A stretch of 64,000 nucleotides of DNA, taken from the NCBI GenBank assembly GCA_036387415.1, contig DASVTU010000026.1, positions 1-64,000 of the forward strand, given 5' to 3'. The DNA is from DASVTU01 sp036387415. GTDB taxonomy: Bacteria; Acidobacteriota; Blastocatellia; Pyrinomonadales; Pyrinomonadaceae. Shown here in pieces: positions 56,487 to 64,000 of the stretch (position 1 is the first letter of the stretch; every line of letters starts with the position of its first letter). The translations under genes were made by a program, and so were the position numbers. The notes beneath the pieces are model-generated. The model did not search any database, was not told the origin of the DNA, and saw nothing but the letters and a program-made list of their open reading frames with translations.

Positions 56487-58967
56487 CTACGGCTGCGTCT
56501 GCGCGCGCACGACGCGCCACTTGACTTTGCCGCGGAGAGGGTCAGTCCGTAGGGCGAAATCGTTCTGGCGTGCGTCGAGGTTGAGCGTTTGCAGACTCCC
56601 CTCCGGCAGCGCAAAGAGTCCTGAGACGGGCGCGGCGTCGGTCGTGAAGACGCGCAGTTCAACGTCCGTCCAGTTCATCTCGGACGTGCTCTGCGCCGCG
56701 CGAATGTGCGGAACGACGGAATGGTCTCTGACGAGCAGCACGACCGGAATCTGTCCGGCGGCGATGCGATGCCACTGCGCGCCGCGATAGACCTTGCCCG
56801 TCTGGTAATCAATCCACGCGCCGGGCGGAAGGTAGACCCTGCGGCTCTCGCTCGCCTCCATCAGCGGCGCGACGAGAAGGTTCGAGCCGAACATGTATTC
56901 ATCCTCAATCGTCCACGATGTCGGGTCTTCGGGGAACTCGAAAAAGAGCGTCCGCAGCAGGGGGAAGCCGCGCGCCGACGCGTCTTTCGACTGCGCGATG
57001 ATGTAAGGCATGAGTGAATATTTCAGACCAAGCGCATGACGGAAGTCCTCTGTCAAAGCCTCGTCATACTCCCACGGTTCGCGCGGCGGCGCGCCGTGAG
57101 CGCGTGTGTGCGAAGTGAGCACGCCCCATGCGAGCCAGCGACGATAGAGGTCGCGCGGAGCACGGTCAACGAAGCCGCCTACGTCGTGGCTCCAATAGGT
57201 GAAACCGGAGAGGCCGAACGACAACCCGCCGCGCAACTCCGCTGCCATCGCCGAGTCTGTGTTCTCCGCGTCGCCTCCCCAATGCAGAGGGTAGCGTTGG
57301 CTCCCCGCCCACGCGCTTCTCGCCCAGATGATGTTTTCGCCCGTCGTCTCGCGTGTGATGTCGGCGACGGCCTTGTTGTAGCGCAGAGGGTAAAGGTTGT
57401 GCTCGTAGAGTCCCGAACGACCCGAACTGTAGAGACCGTTGACGGGTGCGCCCTCGCCGAAATCGACCTTGATGGCGGCGACGCCCATCTTCAAGAGGTT
57501 CGCCAGTTTCCCTTGATACCACTTGACGGCTTCGGGGTTACTCATGTCGAGCACCGCGTCCTCGAAGGGCAAGCCGCCCGCCTCGTTCCTGACCGCGTAA
57601 CCTTTGGAGACAATCTCCTCGTAGAGTTCGTTCTTCGGCGTGAAGTAGGTGTACTGCCAGAGGCTGATGCGGAGTCCCTGCCGCTTGAGGTCGGCTATCA
57701 TCTTGGCGGGGTCGTGGAAGCGCGTCTTGGAGAATTCGTAGTTGCTGCGCCAATCGGTCTCGAACCAGCCCGTATCAAGATGGATAACGTCCGTCGGGAT
57801 GCGATGCTGGCGGAGTTTGGCCGCCACGTCTCTTACTTCGTCTTCCGACTTGTAGGTGATACGGCTCATCCAGAAGCCGAACGACCAGAGCGGCGGCACG
57901 GGGCTGCGACCCGTCAAGCCCGTGTACTCTGAAAGCACTTCTTTCGGGTCGCCGAGGAAGACGAAGATGTCAAGATTCTCGTCGCCCGTGTAGATGGTGT
58001 TGTGCTGGTCGAAGGTCTTGCCGAAGTCGAAGGTAACGGGCGTTGAGGTGTGGACGAACATGCCGTAGCCGCGACTGCTCAGGAAGAAGGGGATGGGCTT
58101 ATACATAAACTCGTTCTGCACGCCCATACCGTCGCGCGTCCACGCGTTGATTTTTTGCCCGCGCTTGTTGAGTCGTGTGAACGACTCGCCCGTCCCGAAT
58201 ATCATCTCGTCGTGTGCGAGTTCAAAAGTGGCGGCGGTGCGACGCGCCAAGTCCGAGCCGCGACGGATGAAGGAGAACGGGATCGGCGTGAAGTACGTGT
58301 GCGGGTCGCCTATGTTCTGCGTGCGCGTTAAGAGTCGCCCCTTGTTGTCGTAGAACTCGACGTGCCACGGCTCTTTGATGAGACGCACCTGACCGTAGGC
58401 GCTTGTGTAGGTGACAGCCTTGTCCGTCTGCTCGACCTTCCAAGAAGCGTCTCGCGACGGATTGCCTGCGAGCATCAGCGAAGGCGCGTCGCGTAAGGGT
58501 GCCGAGCGTGTGTTCAAACGCAGGCGCACGGTGCGAGGGCTGACGAAGGTAATGGAGAAAGGAAGCTGCGGGTTCGCGTCGTATTCGGTGCCGGGGAACT
58601 CGGTCGCCTGTCCTTTGCTCAAAACGGAATCAATCTTGTTGAAGGAGAGTGTGGTCGAGCGCAAGTATCTGTCCCACTGTAGAGCGCCCTGCCCCGACGC
58701 CGCGTTGAAGTCTGTCACTTTGCTCCCGACGAAGTAGACCTGCTCGAACCGCTGGAAATCTTGACTCACGTCCAACGGGTCGTTGAGCACCTGCGGCTGC
58801 TGTGCGAAGGCACGTTCGCCGCCGCCGGAGCAGAGACTCAGTAGAACGAGAACGAGCGGCCACCACAGGCGACCCGTTAAGCGAACGCCGCCCGACGCCG
58901 AAGAAAACGGGCTTCGCTTCTCTGCCCTGCGTATTTTCAAAATATTCTCCCTTCTCGGATAGCTCAC
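56487..58967 (-). CDS. GH31 alpha-xylosidase (YicI-like), exported
   Basis: Removes alpha-linked xylose (or glucose) from oligosaccharides; alpha-xylosidase fits the xyloglucan context. A hydrophobic segment (about 35-48, ending AFAQ) indicates export. The N-terminal galactose-mutarotase-like domain is followed by the barrel: FWMSRITYKSEDEV (366-379), IHLDTGWFETDW (395-406), nucleophile Asp502 in AIKVDFGEGAPVNG and acid/base Asp565 in LHWGGDAENT. The KxDFGE motif with GWF after DT is characteristic of alpha-xylosidases. 826 residues. The GTG at 58967 or the TTG at 58940 (GGGAGA upstream) may be the start. 93 bp downstream of GH3, 6 bp before GH42. Confidence 0.9.
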   Translation of the reverse strand: MSYPRRENILKIRRAEKRSPFSSASGGVRLTGRLWWPLVLVLLSLCSGGGERAFAQQPQVLNDPLDVSQDFQRFEQVYFVGSKVTDFNAASGQGALQWDRYLRSTTLSFNKIDSVLSKGQATEFPGTEYDANPQLPFSITFVSPRTVRLRLNTRSAPLRDAPSLMLAGNPSRDASWKVEQTDKAVTYTSAYGQVRLIKEPWHVEFYDNKGRLLTRTQNIGDPHTYFTPIPFSFIRRGSDLARRTAATFELAHDEMIFGTGESFTRLNKRGQKINAWTRDGMGVQNEFMYKPIPFFLSSRGYGMFVHTSTPVTFDFGKTFDQHNTIYTGDENLDIFVFLGDPKEVLSEYTGLTGRSPVPPLWSFGFWMSRITYKSEDEVRDVAAKLRQHRIPTDVIHLDTGWFETDWRSNYEFSKTRFHDPAKMIADLKRQGLRISLWQYTYFTPKNELYEEIVSKGYAVRNEAGGLPFEDAVLDMSNPEAVKWYQGKLANLLKMGVAAIKVDFGEGAPVNGLYSSGRSGLYEHNLYPLRYNKAVADITRETTGENIIWARSAWAGSQRYPLHWGGDAENTDSAMAAELRGGLSFGLSGFTYWSHDVGGFVDRAPRDLYRRWLAWGVLTSHTRAHGAPPREPWEYDEALTEDFRHALGLKYSLMPYIIAQSKDASARGFPLLRTLFFEFPEDPTSWTIEDEYMFGSNLLVAPLMEASESRRVYLPPGAWIDYQTGKVYRGAQWHRIAAGQIPVVLLVRDHSVVPHIRAAQSTSEMNWTDVELRVFTTDAAPVSGLFALPEGSLQTLNLDARQNDFALRTDPLRGKVKWRVVRAQTQP

Positions 58968-59003
58968 GAATCGTGGCGACGGAGAAGCGCAAACTTTTTG
59001 CCT

Positions 59004-59063
59004 CGTCTCAGGAACTACTATTTACCTCGTCTATTTACATCGTCTCAGGAAACCACTACTTAC
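59004..59063. repeat. Imperfect direct repeats between GH3 and GH31
   Basis: CGTCTCAGGAACTACTATTTAC (split: CGTCTCAGGAA + CTACTATTTAC, 59004-59025) recurs as CGTCTCAGGAA + ACCACTACTTAC (59041-59063), with a partial copy CGTCTATTTAC (59028-59038) between. The second copy runs into the GH3 stop codon. This fills most of the 92-bp gap and looks like slippage duplication of the gene end. Confidence 0.7.
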
Positions 59064-61543
59064 CTGCGGTTCCTTCTCGGATTGCGCGCAGGCGTTTGCG
59101 CCCGCACGGCTTGCAGGGTGAATCTGTCCGTCAGACCGCCGACCATTACGTCGAAATCTCCCGGCTCGGTCGTTGGTTTGTTGTCCGCGCCGATGAAAGA
59201 GAGGTCGTCGCGCGTGAGCGTGAATGTGAGATTGCGCGACTGTCCCGGTTCGAGATGAATCTTACTGAATCGTCTGACGCGTCTGCCCGGCGGCGTGAGG
59301 GTCGCGGCCACGTCGCGCACGTAGAGGATGACAGTCTCCTTGCCCGCGCGCCGTCCAGTGTTGGTGACGGTCACGCCGACGTTCACTTGGCCGTTCATCG
59401 GCACCTGCTTCCGGTCGAGTCGCAAGTTGGTATAGGCGTAGGTCGTGTAGCTCAGTCCTTGCCCGAACTCGAACTGCGGGCGGAAGGCGGTGTTGCCGAA
59501 ACTGGTCTCCTCGACCTCGAAGAGTTTGTGGTCGTAGGTGATGAGACTGTTGGGCGTGCGCGGGTAGGTGAACGGGAGTTTGCCGCCCGGATTGTAGTCG
59601 CCGAAAAGCACGTCGGCGATGGCCGTGCCGCCCTCGTTGCCGGGGTTGTAGGCCATGAGGATTGCCTGCGCGCCGTCGGCGATGCGGCTGATGATGCGCG
59701 GGCGACCTTGAACGAGCACGATGACCACGGGCTTGCCCGTCGCCTGTATGGCTTCGGCAAGTTTCAACTGCGGCTCGCCGAGCGTCAGGTCGGTGATGTT
59801 GCCGGGCGTCTCGGTATAGGAACCTTCGCCGAGACAGAGCACGACCACATCCGAGTCGCGCGCGGCACGCACCGCCGCACGGATGTCAACCTCTTCCTCG
59901 ACGGTCGTCGGCGTGCTGCCCGCAGGCGAGTTGGGCGGGCGTGTGAATCTTGTGCCCGCTACGTAAGTTACGTTTCTTCCGGCTTTGGCCTCGATAGCTT
60001 CACGAATCGTCGGGCGGTCTTTCGGGTAGAGCGACGCATCCGAACCTTGCCAGACGTATGTCCAACCGTTGTTGAGCGGGATGAGCGAGTCGGCGGTCGG
60101 GCCTGTAACGAGCACTTTGCGATTTTTGGCGAGCGGCAGGAGAGCGTTTTCGTTCTTGAGCAGCGTCATTGATTCGCGCGCGGCCTCTAGCGCGACGGCG
60201 CGCGACTCGTTCGTGCCAAGCCTTGATTTGAGCGACGGGTCGGGCATCGCGTTCTCGAAGAGTCCGAGTTCAAACTTGACTCTCAGGATGCGTCGCACGG
60301 CCTCGTCGATGCGCGACTGTGGTACTGCGCCCTCTCTGACGAGTTGGATGAGAAGGTCGCTGAAGCTGTAATCGTTGGGTACCATGCTCATGTCCACGCC
60401 CGCCATGATGGACATGCGCGTCGCTTCCTTCTCATCCGCCGCGACTTTCCACTGGCTGACGAGTTTCTTGATGTCTTCCCAATCGGAGACGACGAATCCC
60501 TCGAAACCAAGTTCGCCGCGCAGCACTTCGGTCAGCAGATGATGATTGGTGTGGCCGGGCGTGCCGTTGACCTCTGCCGAGTTGACCATGACGGTGCGAG
60601 CGCCCGCGCGTACAGCAGCCGCGAAGGGCGGCAGGAAATATTCGCGCATGTAGTTTTCGGGAATCCACGCGGGCGTGCGGTCTCTGCCGTTTAAGGGAAA
60701 ACTGTAGCCGACGTAGTGCTTGAGGCTGGTGGCCGCGTGGGACGAGGAGGAAACGTCGTCGCCCTCGAAGCCGCGCACGAAGGCGACACCCATGACTTGC
60801 GCGAGGTAAGGGTCTTCGCCGAACGTCTCGTAGAAGCGCGGCCAGAGCGGTTGGCGACCGAGGTCGAGGACGGGCGAAAACGTCCAGGGGATTCCGGCGG
60901 CGCGCGTCTCGATGGCCGCTACCTCCGCGCCACGTTGCATGAGCCGTGGATTCCACGTCGCGGCCATGCCAATCTCCTGCGGAAAGAGCGTCGCGCCACG
61001 GACATAGTTTGCGCCGTGAATCGAGTCGATGCCGTAGATGACCGGAATTCGCAGGCGCGTCCGCTGCGCCGCCTCCTGAATCCCGCGCAGGATTTCGTGC
61101 CACTTGTCGATGGTCAGCGCCTGGTCTTTAACGTTCAGGATGGAGCCGACGCCGTATTTGACAACTGCCTTTTCCAGCTTTTCGGGGTCGAGTTGAACAC
61201 TGTCGCCGTTGCCTCTGGTAATCTGGCCGATTTCGAGTTGCGTCATCTGCCCGACCTTCTCTTCGAGCGTCATGCGCGCGAGCAAATCTTCAATCCGGCG
61301 TCGGTCGTCACGCGCTGGCCGCGTCGCGCGCATCGCCGAACGGAAATAGACTTCGCTGTCGAGCGTGTCTTCCGACGAAGCGGATTGTGCGCCGTTGCGG
61401 GCGAGCGCGAAAGTTTGTTGTAGTTGTGGACAAAAGCTCTGCCCACACATTATTATCGCCAGCGCAAGCGCTAAGGGTTTCATGGATGTCCGCCTTAAAG
61501 ATAAGAATCCGAGTTGAAGGAGCTTGCGCGCATTCTCTTTCAT
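59060..61543 (-). CDS. GH3 beta-glucosidase (BglX-like), exported
   Basis: Exo-beta-glucosidase. Signal sequence within residues 20-48 (MKPLALALAIIMCGQSF); the ATG at 61483 opens it and is a plausible start, while ATG 61543 with GAGG upstream is equally possible. Features: MTLEEKVGQM (91-100), IYGIDSIHGANYVRGATLFPQ (169-189), FSPVLDLGRQPLWPRFYETF, KHYVGYSFPLNGRDRTPAWIP (275-294, split), nucleophile Asp354 in VVSDWEDI, then LLKNENALLPL and a C-terminal fibronectin-like domain ending GDFDVMVGG. It is first in the minus-strand series GH3-GH31-GH42-GH3. Confidence 0.94.
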   Translation of the reverse strand: MKENARKLLQLGFLSLRRTSMKPLALALAIIMCGQSFCPQLQQTFALARNGAQSASSEDTLDSEVYFRSAMRATRPARDDRRRIEDLLARMTLEEKVGQMTQLEIGQITRGNGDSVQLDPEKLEKAVVKYGVGSILNVKDQALTIDKWHEILRGIQEAAQRTRLRIPVIYGIDSIHGANYVRGATLFPQEIGMAATWNPRLMQRGAEVAAIETRAAGIPWTFSPVLDLGRQPLWPRFYETFGEDPYLAQVMGVAFVRGFEGDDVSSSSHAATSLKHYVGYSFPLNGRDRTPAWIPENYMREYFLPPFAAAVRAGARTVMVNSAEVNGTPGHTNHHLLTEVLRGELGFEGFVVSDWEDIKKLVSQWKVAADEKEATRMSIMAGVDMSMVPNDYSFSDLLIQLVREGAVPQSRIDEAVRRILRVKFELGLFENAMPDPSLKSRLGTNESRAVALEAARESMTLLKNENALLPLAKNRKVLVTGPTADSLIPLNNGWTYVWQGSDASLYPKDRPTIREAIEAKAGRNVTYVAGTRFTRPPNSPAGSTPTTVEEEVDIRAAVRAARDSDVVVLCLGEGSYTETPGNITDLTLGEPQLKLAEAIQATGKPVVIVLVQGRPRIISRIADGAQAILMAYNPGNEGGTAIADVLFGDYNPGGKLPFTYPRTPNSLITYDHKLFEVEETSFGNTAFRPQFEFGQGLSYTTYAYTNLRLDRKQVPMNGQVNVGVTVTNTGRRAGKETVILYVRDVAATLTPPGRRVRRFSKIHLEPGQSRNLTFTLTRDDLSFIGADNKPTTEPGDFDVMVGGLTDRFTLQAVRAQTPARNPRRNRR

Positions 61544-61725
61544 TCACGCCTCTTTTATCAAGCATTATTTATTCGAGCGGCGAACAGATGGTTTCGTGTC
61601 ATGGCCTGCGCGACCGGGCATGAGAAGCGCGGGGTCTTTGTTATGCGGCGCACTAATCGTCGCGACGCATGCGTGAAAAGTTGTAATTCCTGATAGCTGT
61701 ACTTAAAAACCGCAGGGGTGATGGC

Positions 61726-62934
61726 ATGAGCCAAGCAACCGACAAGAACGCAATCGAACGACCGCCCGTGAATGCCGACGTGGAACCGCAGAGGAGTTTC
61801 GGCGGGGTCAAGATTTCCATGACGGCGTTGCGCGCTTACACGATGGTTTTCGCGCTGGTCATCGTCTGGATACTCTTCACTTGGCTGACAGACGGGGTTT
61901 TCCTTGAAGCACGAAACTTCTCGAACCTGATGCGGCAGACAGCCGTGACGGGCGTGCTCGCTGTCGGCATGTTGATGGTCATCGTGACGGGGCAAATAGA
62001 CCTCTCGGTCGGCTCGGTGGTGGGCTTGGCGGGGGGCATCTCGTCTGTCGTGCTGACGTGGCTAGGTTGGGGACTGGTGCCGTCGTTGGCGGCGGCCATC
62101 GCGGTCGGACTCTTAATCGGCGCATTGCAAGGCGCGCTGGTCGCCTACTGGAACATCCCCGCCTTCATCGTCACGCTCGGAGGGTTGCTCGTCTGGCGCG
62201 GCATCATCAAGGGCGTGACGCAGGGCAACACGATTCCCATCAGTCTGAGGACGTTTAAGAATCTAGGTCAGGGCTACGTCGCGCCGTCGGTCGGGATTGC
62301 GATTGCGGTGCTGGCAATCGGGGCGCTTGTGTGGCTCAACTTTCGTCGTGCGCGTGCGCGGGTCAGGTACGGATTGGGCGCACCAGGCATCGCTGCGACG
62401 GCGGTACGAATCGTCGCGCCTTCTCTGGTCATTCTCGGATTCATATTCGCGCTCAACTCGTATGCGGGCGTGCCGATTCCGGTCATCATTCTGCTGGCTA
62501 TCGCGCTCAGCGGGGCGATTCTCACTCAGAACACGACGTTTGGACGTTATCTCTACGCCATTGGCGGCAACCCGGACGCGGCGCGTCTCTCCGGCATCAG
62601 CCTACGCAGACACATCCTCAGCGTCTTCTGCATCATGGGCGCGCTGGCAGGGATAGCGGGCGTGATTTACACGGCGCGCGTCGGGAGCGGTGCGCCCGAC
62701 GCAGGGGTGCTGCTCGAATTGGACGCGATTGCGGCATGCGTTATCGGCGGGGCGAGTTTGATGGGCGGGCGCGGCACGGTCTTGGGCGCGTGTCTCGGCG
62801 CGCTGTTCATGGCGAGTCTGGATAACGGCATGTCGCTCAAAAACGTCGAGAACTACATGCAGGACATCGTTAAAGGTTTCATTCTCATCGTCGCCGTCGG
62901 ATTAGACATGATGGGTCGGCACAGGAGCGGATAG
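61726..62934 (+). CDS. xylH: D-xylose-type ABC transporter permease
   Basis: Inner-membrane permease of a CUT2 importer. It shows the XylH features that distinguish it from RbsC: a longer N-terminal tail, MLMVIVTGQIDLSVGSVVGL, YWNIPAFIVTLGGLLVWRG, IIKGVTQGNTIPI, and an insert with NFRRARARVRYGLGAP before the last helices; ARLSGISLRRHILSVFCIMG and ACVIGGASLMGGRGTVLGA follow. About ten membrane segments, 402 residues. ATG 61726 is chosen; an ATG at 61721 is in another frame. No ATPase or binding protein is adjacent: xylF is 44 kb and the ATPase 50 kb away. Divergent from the GH3 operon and 115 bp before GH27. Confidence 0.93.
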   Translation: MSQATDKNAIERPPVNADVEPQRSFGGVKISMTALRAYTMVFALVIVWILFTWLTDGVFLEARNFSNLMRQTAVTGVLAVGMLMVIVTGQIDLSVGSVVGLAGGISSVVLTWLGWGLVPSLAAAIAVGLLIGALQGALVAYWNIPAFIVTLGGLLVWRGIIKGVTQGNTIPISLRTFKNLGQGYVAPSVGIAIAVLAIGALVWLNFRRARARVRYGLGAPGIAATAVRIVAPSLVILGFIFALNSYAGVPIPVIILLAIALSGAILTQNTTFGRYLYAIGGNPDAARLSGISLRRHILSVFCIMGALAGIAGVIYTARVGSGAPDAGVLLELDAIAACVIGGASLMGGRGTVLGACLGALFMASLDNGMSLKNVENYMQDIVKGFILIVAVGLDMMGRHRSG

Positions 62935-63048
62935 CGCACCACGGTCGAGTCAGTTTCATGGAGAGACTGGCGACTGGTAAGCCGCGAAGGTGCGCCGATA
63001 GTCCTGGATAAGTTGTAGAGCATTTTTGAACGGAGCGGATTGAATTTG

Positions 63049-64000
63049 ATGAGACGAATGCTGCTGCCGCTGCTCATCTTGCTGTTGGCTGCAAACGCCT
63101 ACGGTCAGAAGTTTGAGCAACTGGCGTTGACGCCGCCGATGGGGTGGAACAGTTGGAACAAGTTTGCCTGCAACGTCAACGAGACGATTATCCGCGAGAC
63201 AGCCGACGCGATGGTCGCCTCCGGCATGAAGGACGCCGGATACATCTACGTCAACATAGACGATTGCTGGCACGGCAAGCGCGATGAGCTAGGGTTCATC
63301 CAACCCGACCCCGAACGTTTTCCTTCCGGCATGAAGGCGCTCGCCGATTACGTCCACTCGAAGGGGTTGAAGTTCGGCATCTATTCCGACGCCGGATGGA
63401 AGACCTGCGGCGGTCGTCCCGGCAGTCGCGGGTACGAGTATCAGGACGCGCTCACCTACGCCAAGTGGGGCGTAGACTATTTGAAGTACGATTGGTGCAA
63501 CACCGAAGGACTAAAGGCCGAGGGCGCGTATCTGACCATGCGTGAGGCGCTCTACGCGGCGGGTCGCCCCGTCGTCTTGAGCATCTGCGAATGGGGCAGC
63601 GACAAGCCGTGGGACTGGGGTAAAAAGATTGGTCATCTCTGGCGCACCACGGGCGACATCTACAACTGCTTCGACTGTGTGAAAGACCACGGCACATGGA
63701 AGTCTTGGGGCGTGTTGCAGATTCTCGACATGCAGAAGGGCTTGCGCGAGCACGCCGCTCCCGGCCACTGGAACGACCCTGACATGCTCGAAGTCGGCAA
63801 CGGCATGACCGTGGGCGAAGACCGCGCGCACTTCTCCATGTGGAGCATGCTGGCCGCGCCGTTGATTGCTGGCAATGACCTGCGAAACATGTCTAAAGAG
63901 ACGAAAGAAATTCTGACCAACCGTGAAGTCGTCGCGGTCAACCAAGACGTTCTCGGCGTGCAGGGCTTTCAGTATTCGTCGAAAGAAAAGGTGGAGGTTT
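63049..64000 (+). CDS. GH27 alpha-galactosidase, exported (3' end beyond window)
   Basis: Releases alpha-linked galactose, e.g. from galactomannan. A signal peptide (MRRMLLPLLILLLAANAYG, cleavage near residue 20) is followed by TPPMGWNSWNKFAC (28-41), YVNIDDCWHG, GIYSDAGWKTC, nucleophile Asp148 in LKYDWCN, acid/base Asp203 in WRTTGDI and HWNDPDMLEVGNG. 317 codons are inside the window; the end, including the C-terminal beta domain, is cut. GGAGCGG lies ~10 bp before ATG 63049. It follows xylH on the plus strand. Confidence 0.94.
   Translation, partial: MRRMLLPLLILLLAANAYGQKFEQLALTPPMGWNSWNKFACNVNETIIRETADAMVASGMKDAGYIYVNIDDCWHGKRDELGFIQPDPERFPSGMKALADYVHSKGLKFGIYSDAGWKTCGGRPGSRGYEYQDALTYAKWGVDYLKYDWCNTEGLKAEGAYLTMREALYAAGRPVVLSICEWGSDKPWDWGKKIGHLWRTTGDIYNCFDCVKDHGTWKSWGVLQILDMQKGLREHAAPGHWNDPDMLEVGNGMTVGEDRAHFSMWSMLAAPLIAGNDLRNMSKETKEILTNREVVAVNQDVLGVQGFQYSSKEKVEV

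Noticed and set aside
58802..60172. 456-residue plus-strand frame opposite GH31/GH3 genes
   Set aside because: Antisense shadow spanning two real genes and the gap between them; no recognisable domain.

Overview
This 64 kb window is most likely chromosomal DNA from a member of the Acidobacteriota, perhaps class Blastocatellia. That is an inference. The sequence is GC-rich and coding-dense. It carries a 1,200-residue TonB-dependent receptor with an N-terminal carboxypeptidase-regulatory-like domain and no SusD partner, a VWFA-related protein of the TIGR03436 type, paired CRTAC1/UnbV-type FG-GAP proteins, and many large secreted glycoside hydrolases (GHs). All of these are common in that phylum. 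No rRNA, tRNA, CRISPR array, insertion sequence or phage gene was seen.

Layout. 1-2.9 kb: the pstS-pstC-pstA phosphate uptake operon on the minus strand, with a long inverted repeat between pstC and pstA and a response-regulator DNA-binding-domain remnant upstream of pstS. 3.1-4.9 kb: an unrecognised 583-residue protein with three ~80-residue repeats. 5-31 kb: a hemicellulose and sugar block with GH3, aldose 1-epimerase, a ribose-type ABC permease and ATPase, GH2 beta-galactosidase, a ROK regulator, XylF, xylose isomerase, GH16, xylulokinase, GH2 beta-mannosidase, GH97, a TPR protein, GH5, a CIA30-like protein and a GH10 xylanase. 31-35 kb: the TonB-dependent receptor. 35-46 kb: two FG-GAP/UnbV proteins, a VWFA protein, two TPR proteins, a seven-haem cytochrome, a truncated ROK DNA-binding domain and a one-haem cytochrome. 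46-64 kb: a second ROK regulator, a Gfo/Idh/MocA oxidoreductase, GH29, GH3, then a minus-strand series GH3-GH31-GH42-GH3(broken), then XylH and the start of a GH27.

How the genes fit together. Outer-membrane uptake (TonB receptor) and secreted or periplasmic enzymes (GH10, GH5, GH16, GH2, GH3, GH31, GH42, GH29, GH97, GH27) would turn xylan, xyloglucan, mannan and beta-glucan side chains into monosaccharides. ABC transporter parts then import pentose, and XylA and XylB convert xylose to xylulose-5-phosphate. Three separate minus-strand transcription units (xylA, the ABC transporter operon and the TonB receptor) share a near-identical or related 24-bp operator-like element beside a -35-like hexamer. 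This suggests one regulon, plausibly controlled by one of the two ROK repressors.

Most notable points: the shared operator; a GH3 gene split by a single in-frame TGA at a conserved tryptophan, whose start codon lies in a 26-bp-offset tandem duplication that creates a 9-codon leader overlapping the real start; a GH3 tail fragment on the opposite strand; the FG-GAP/TPR/multihaem operon of unknown function; a ROK regulator missing one zinc-site cysteine; and an orphan ROK DNA-binding domain overlapping a cytochrome gene.
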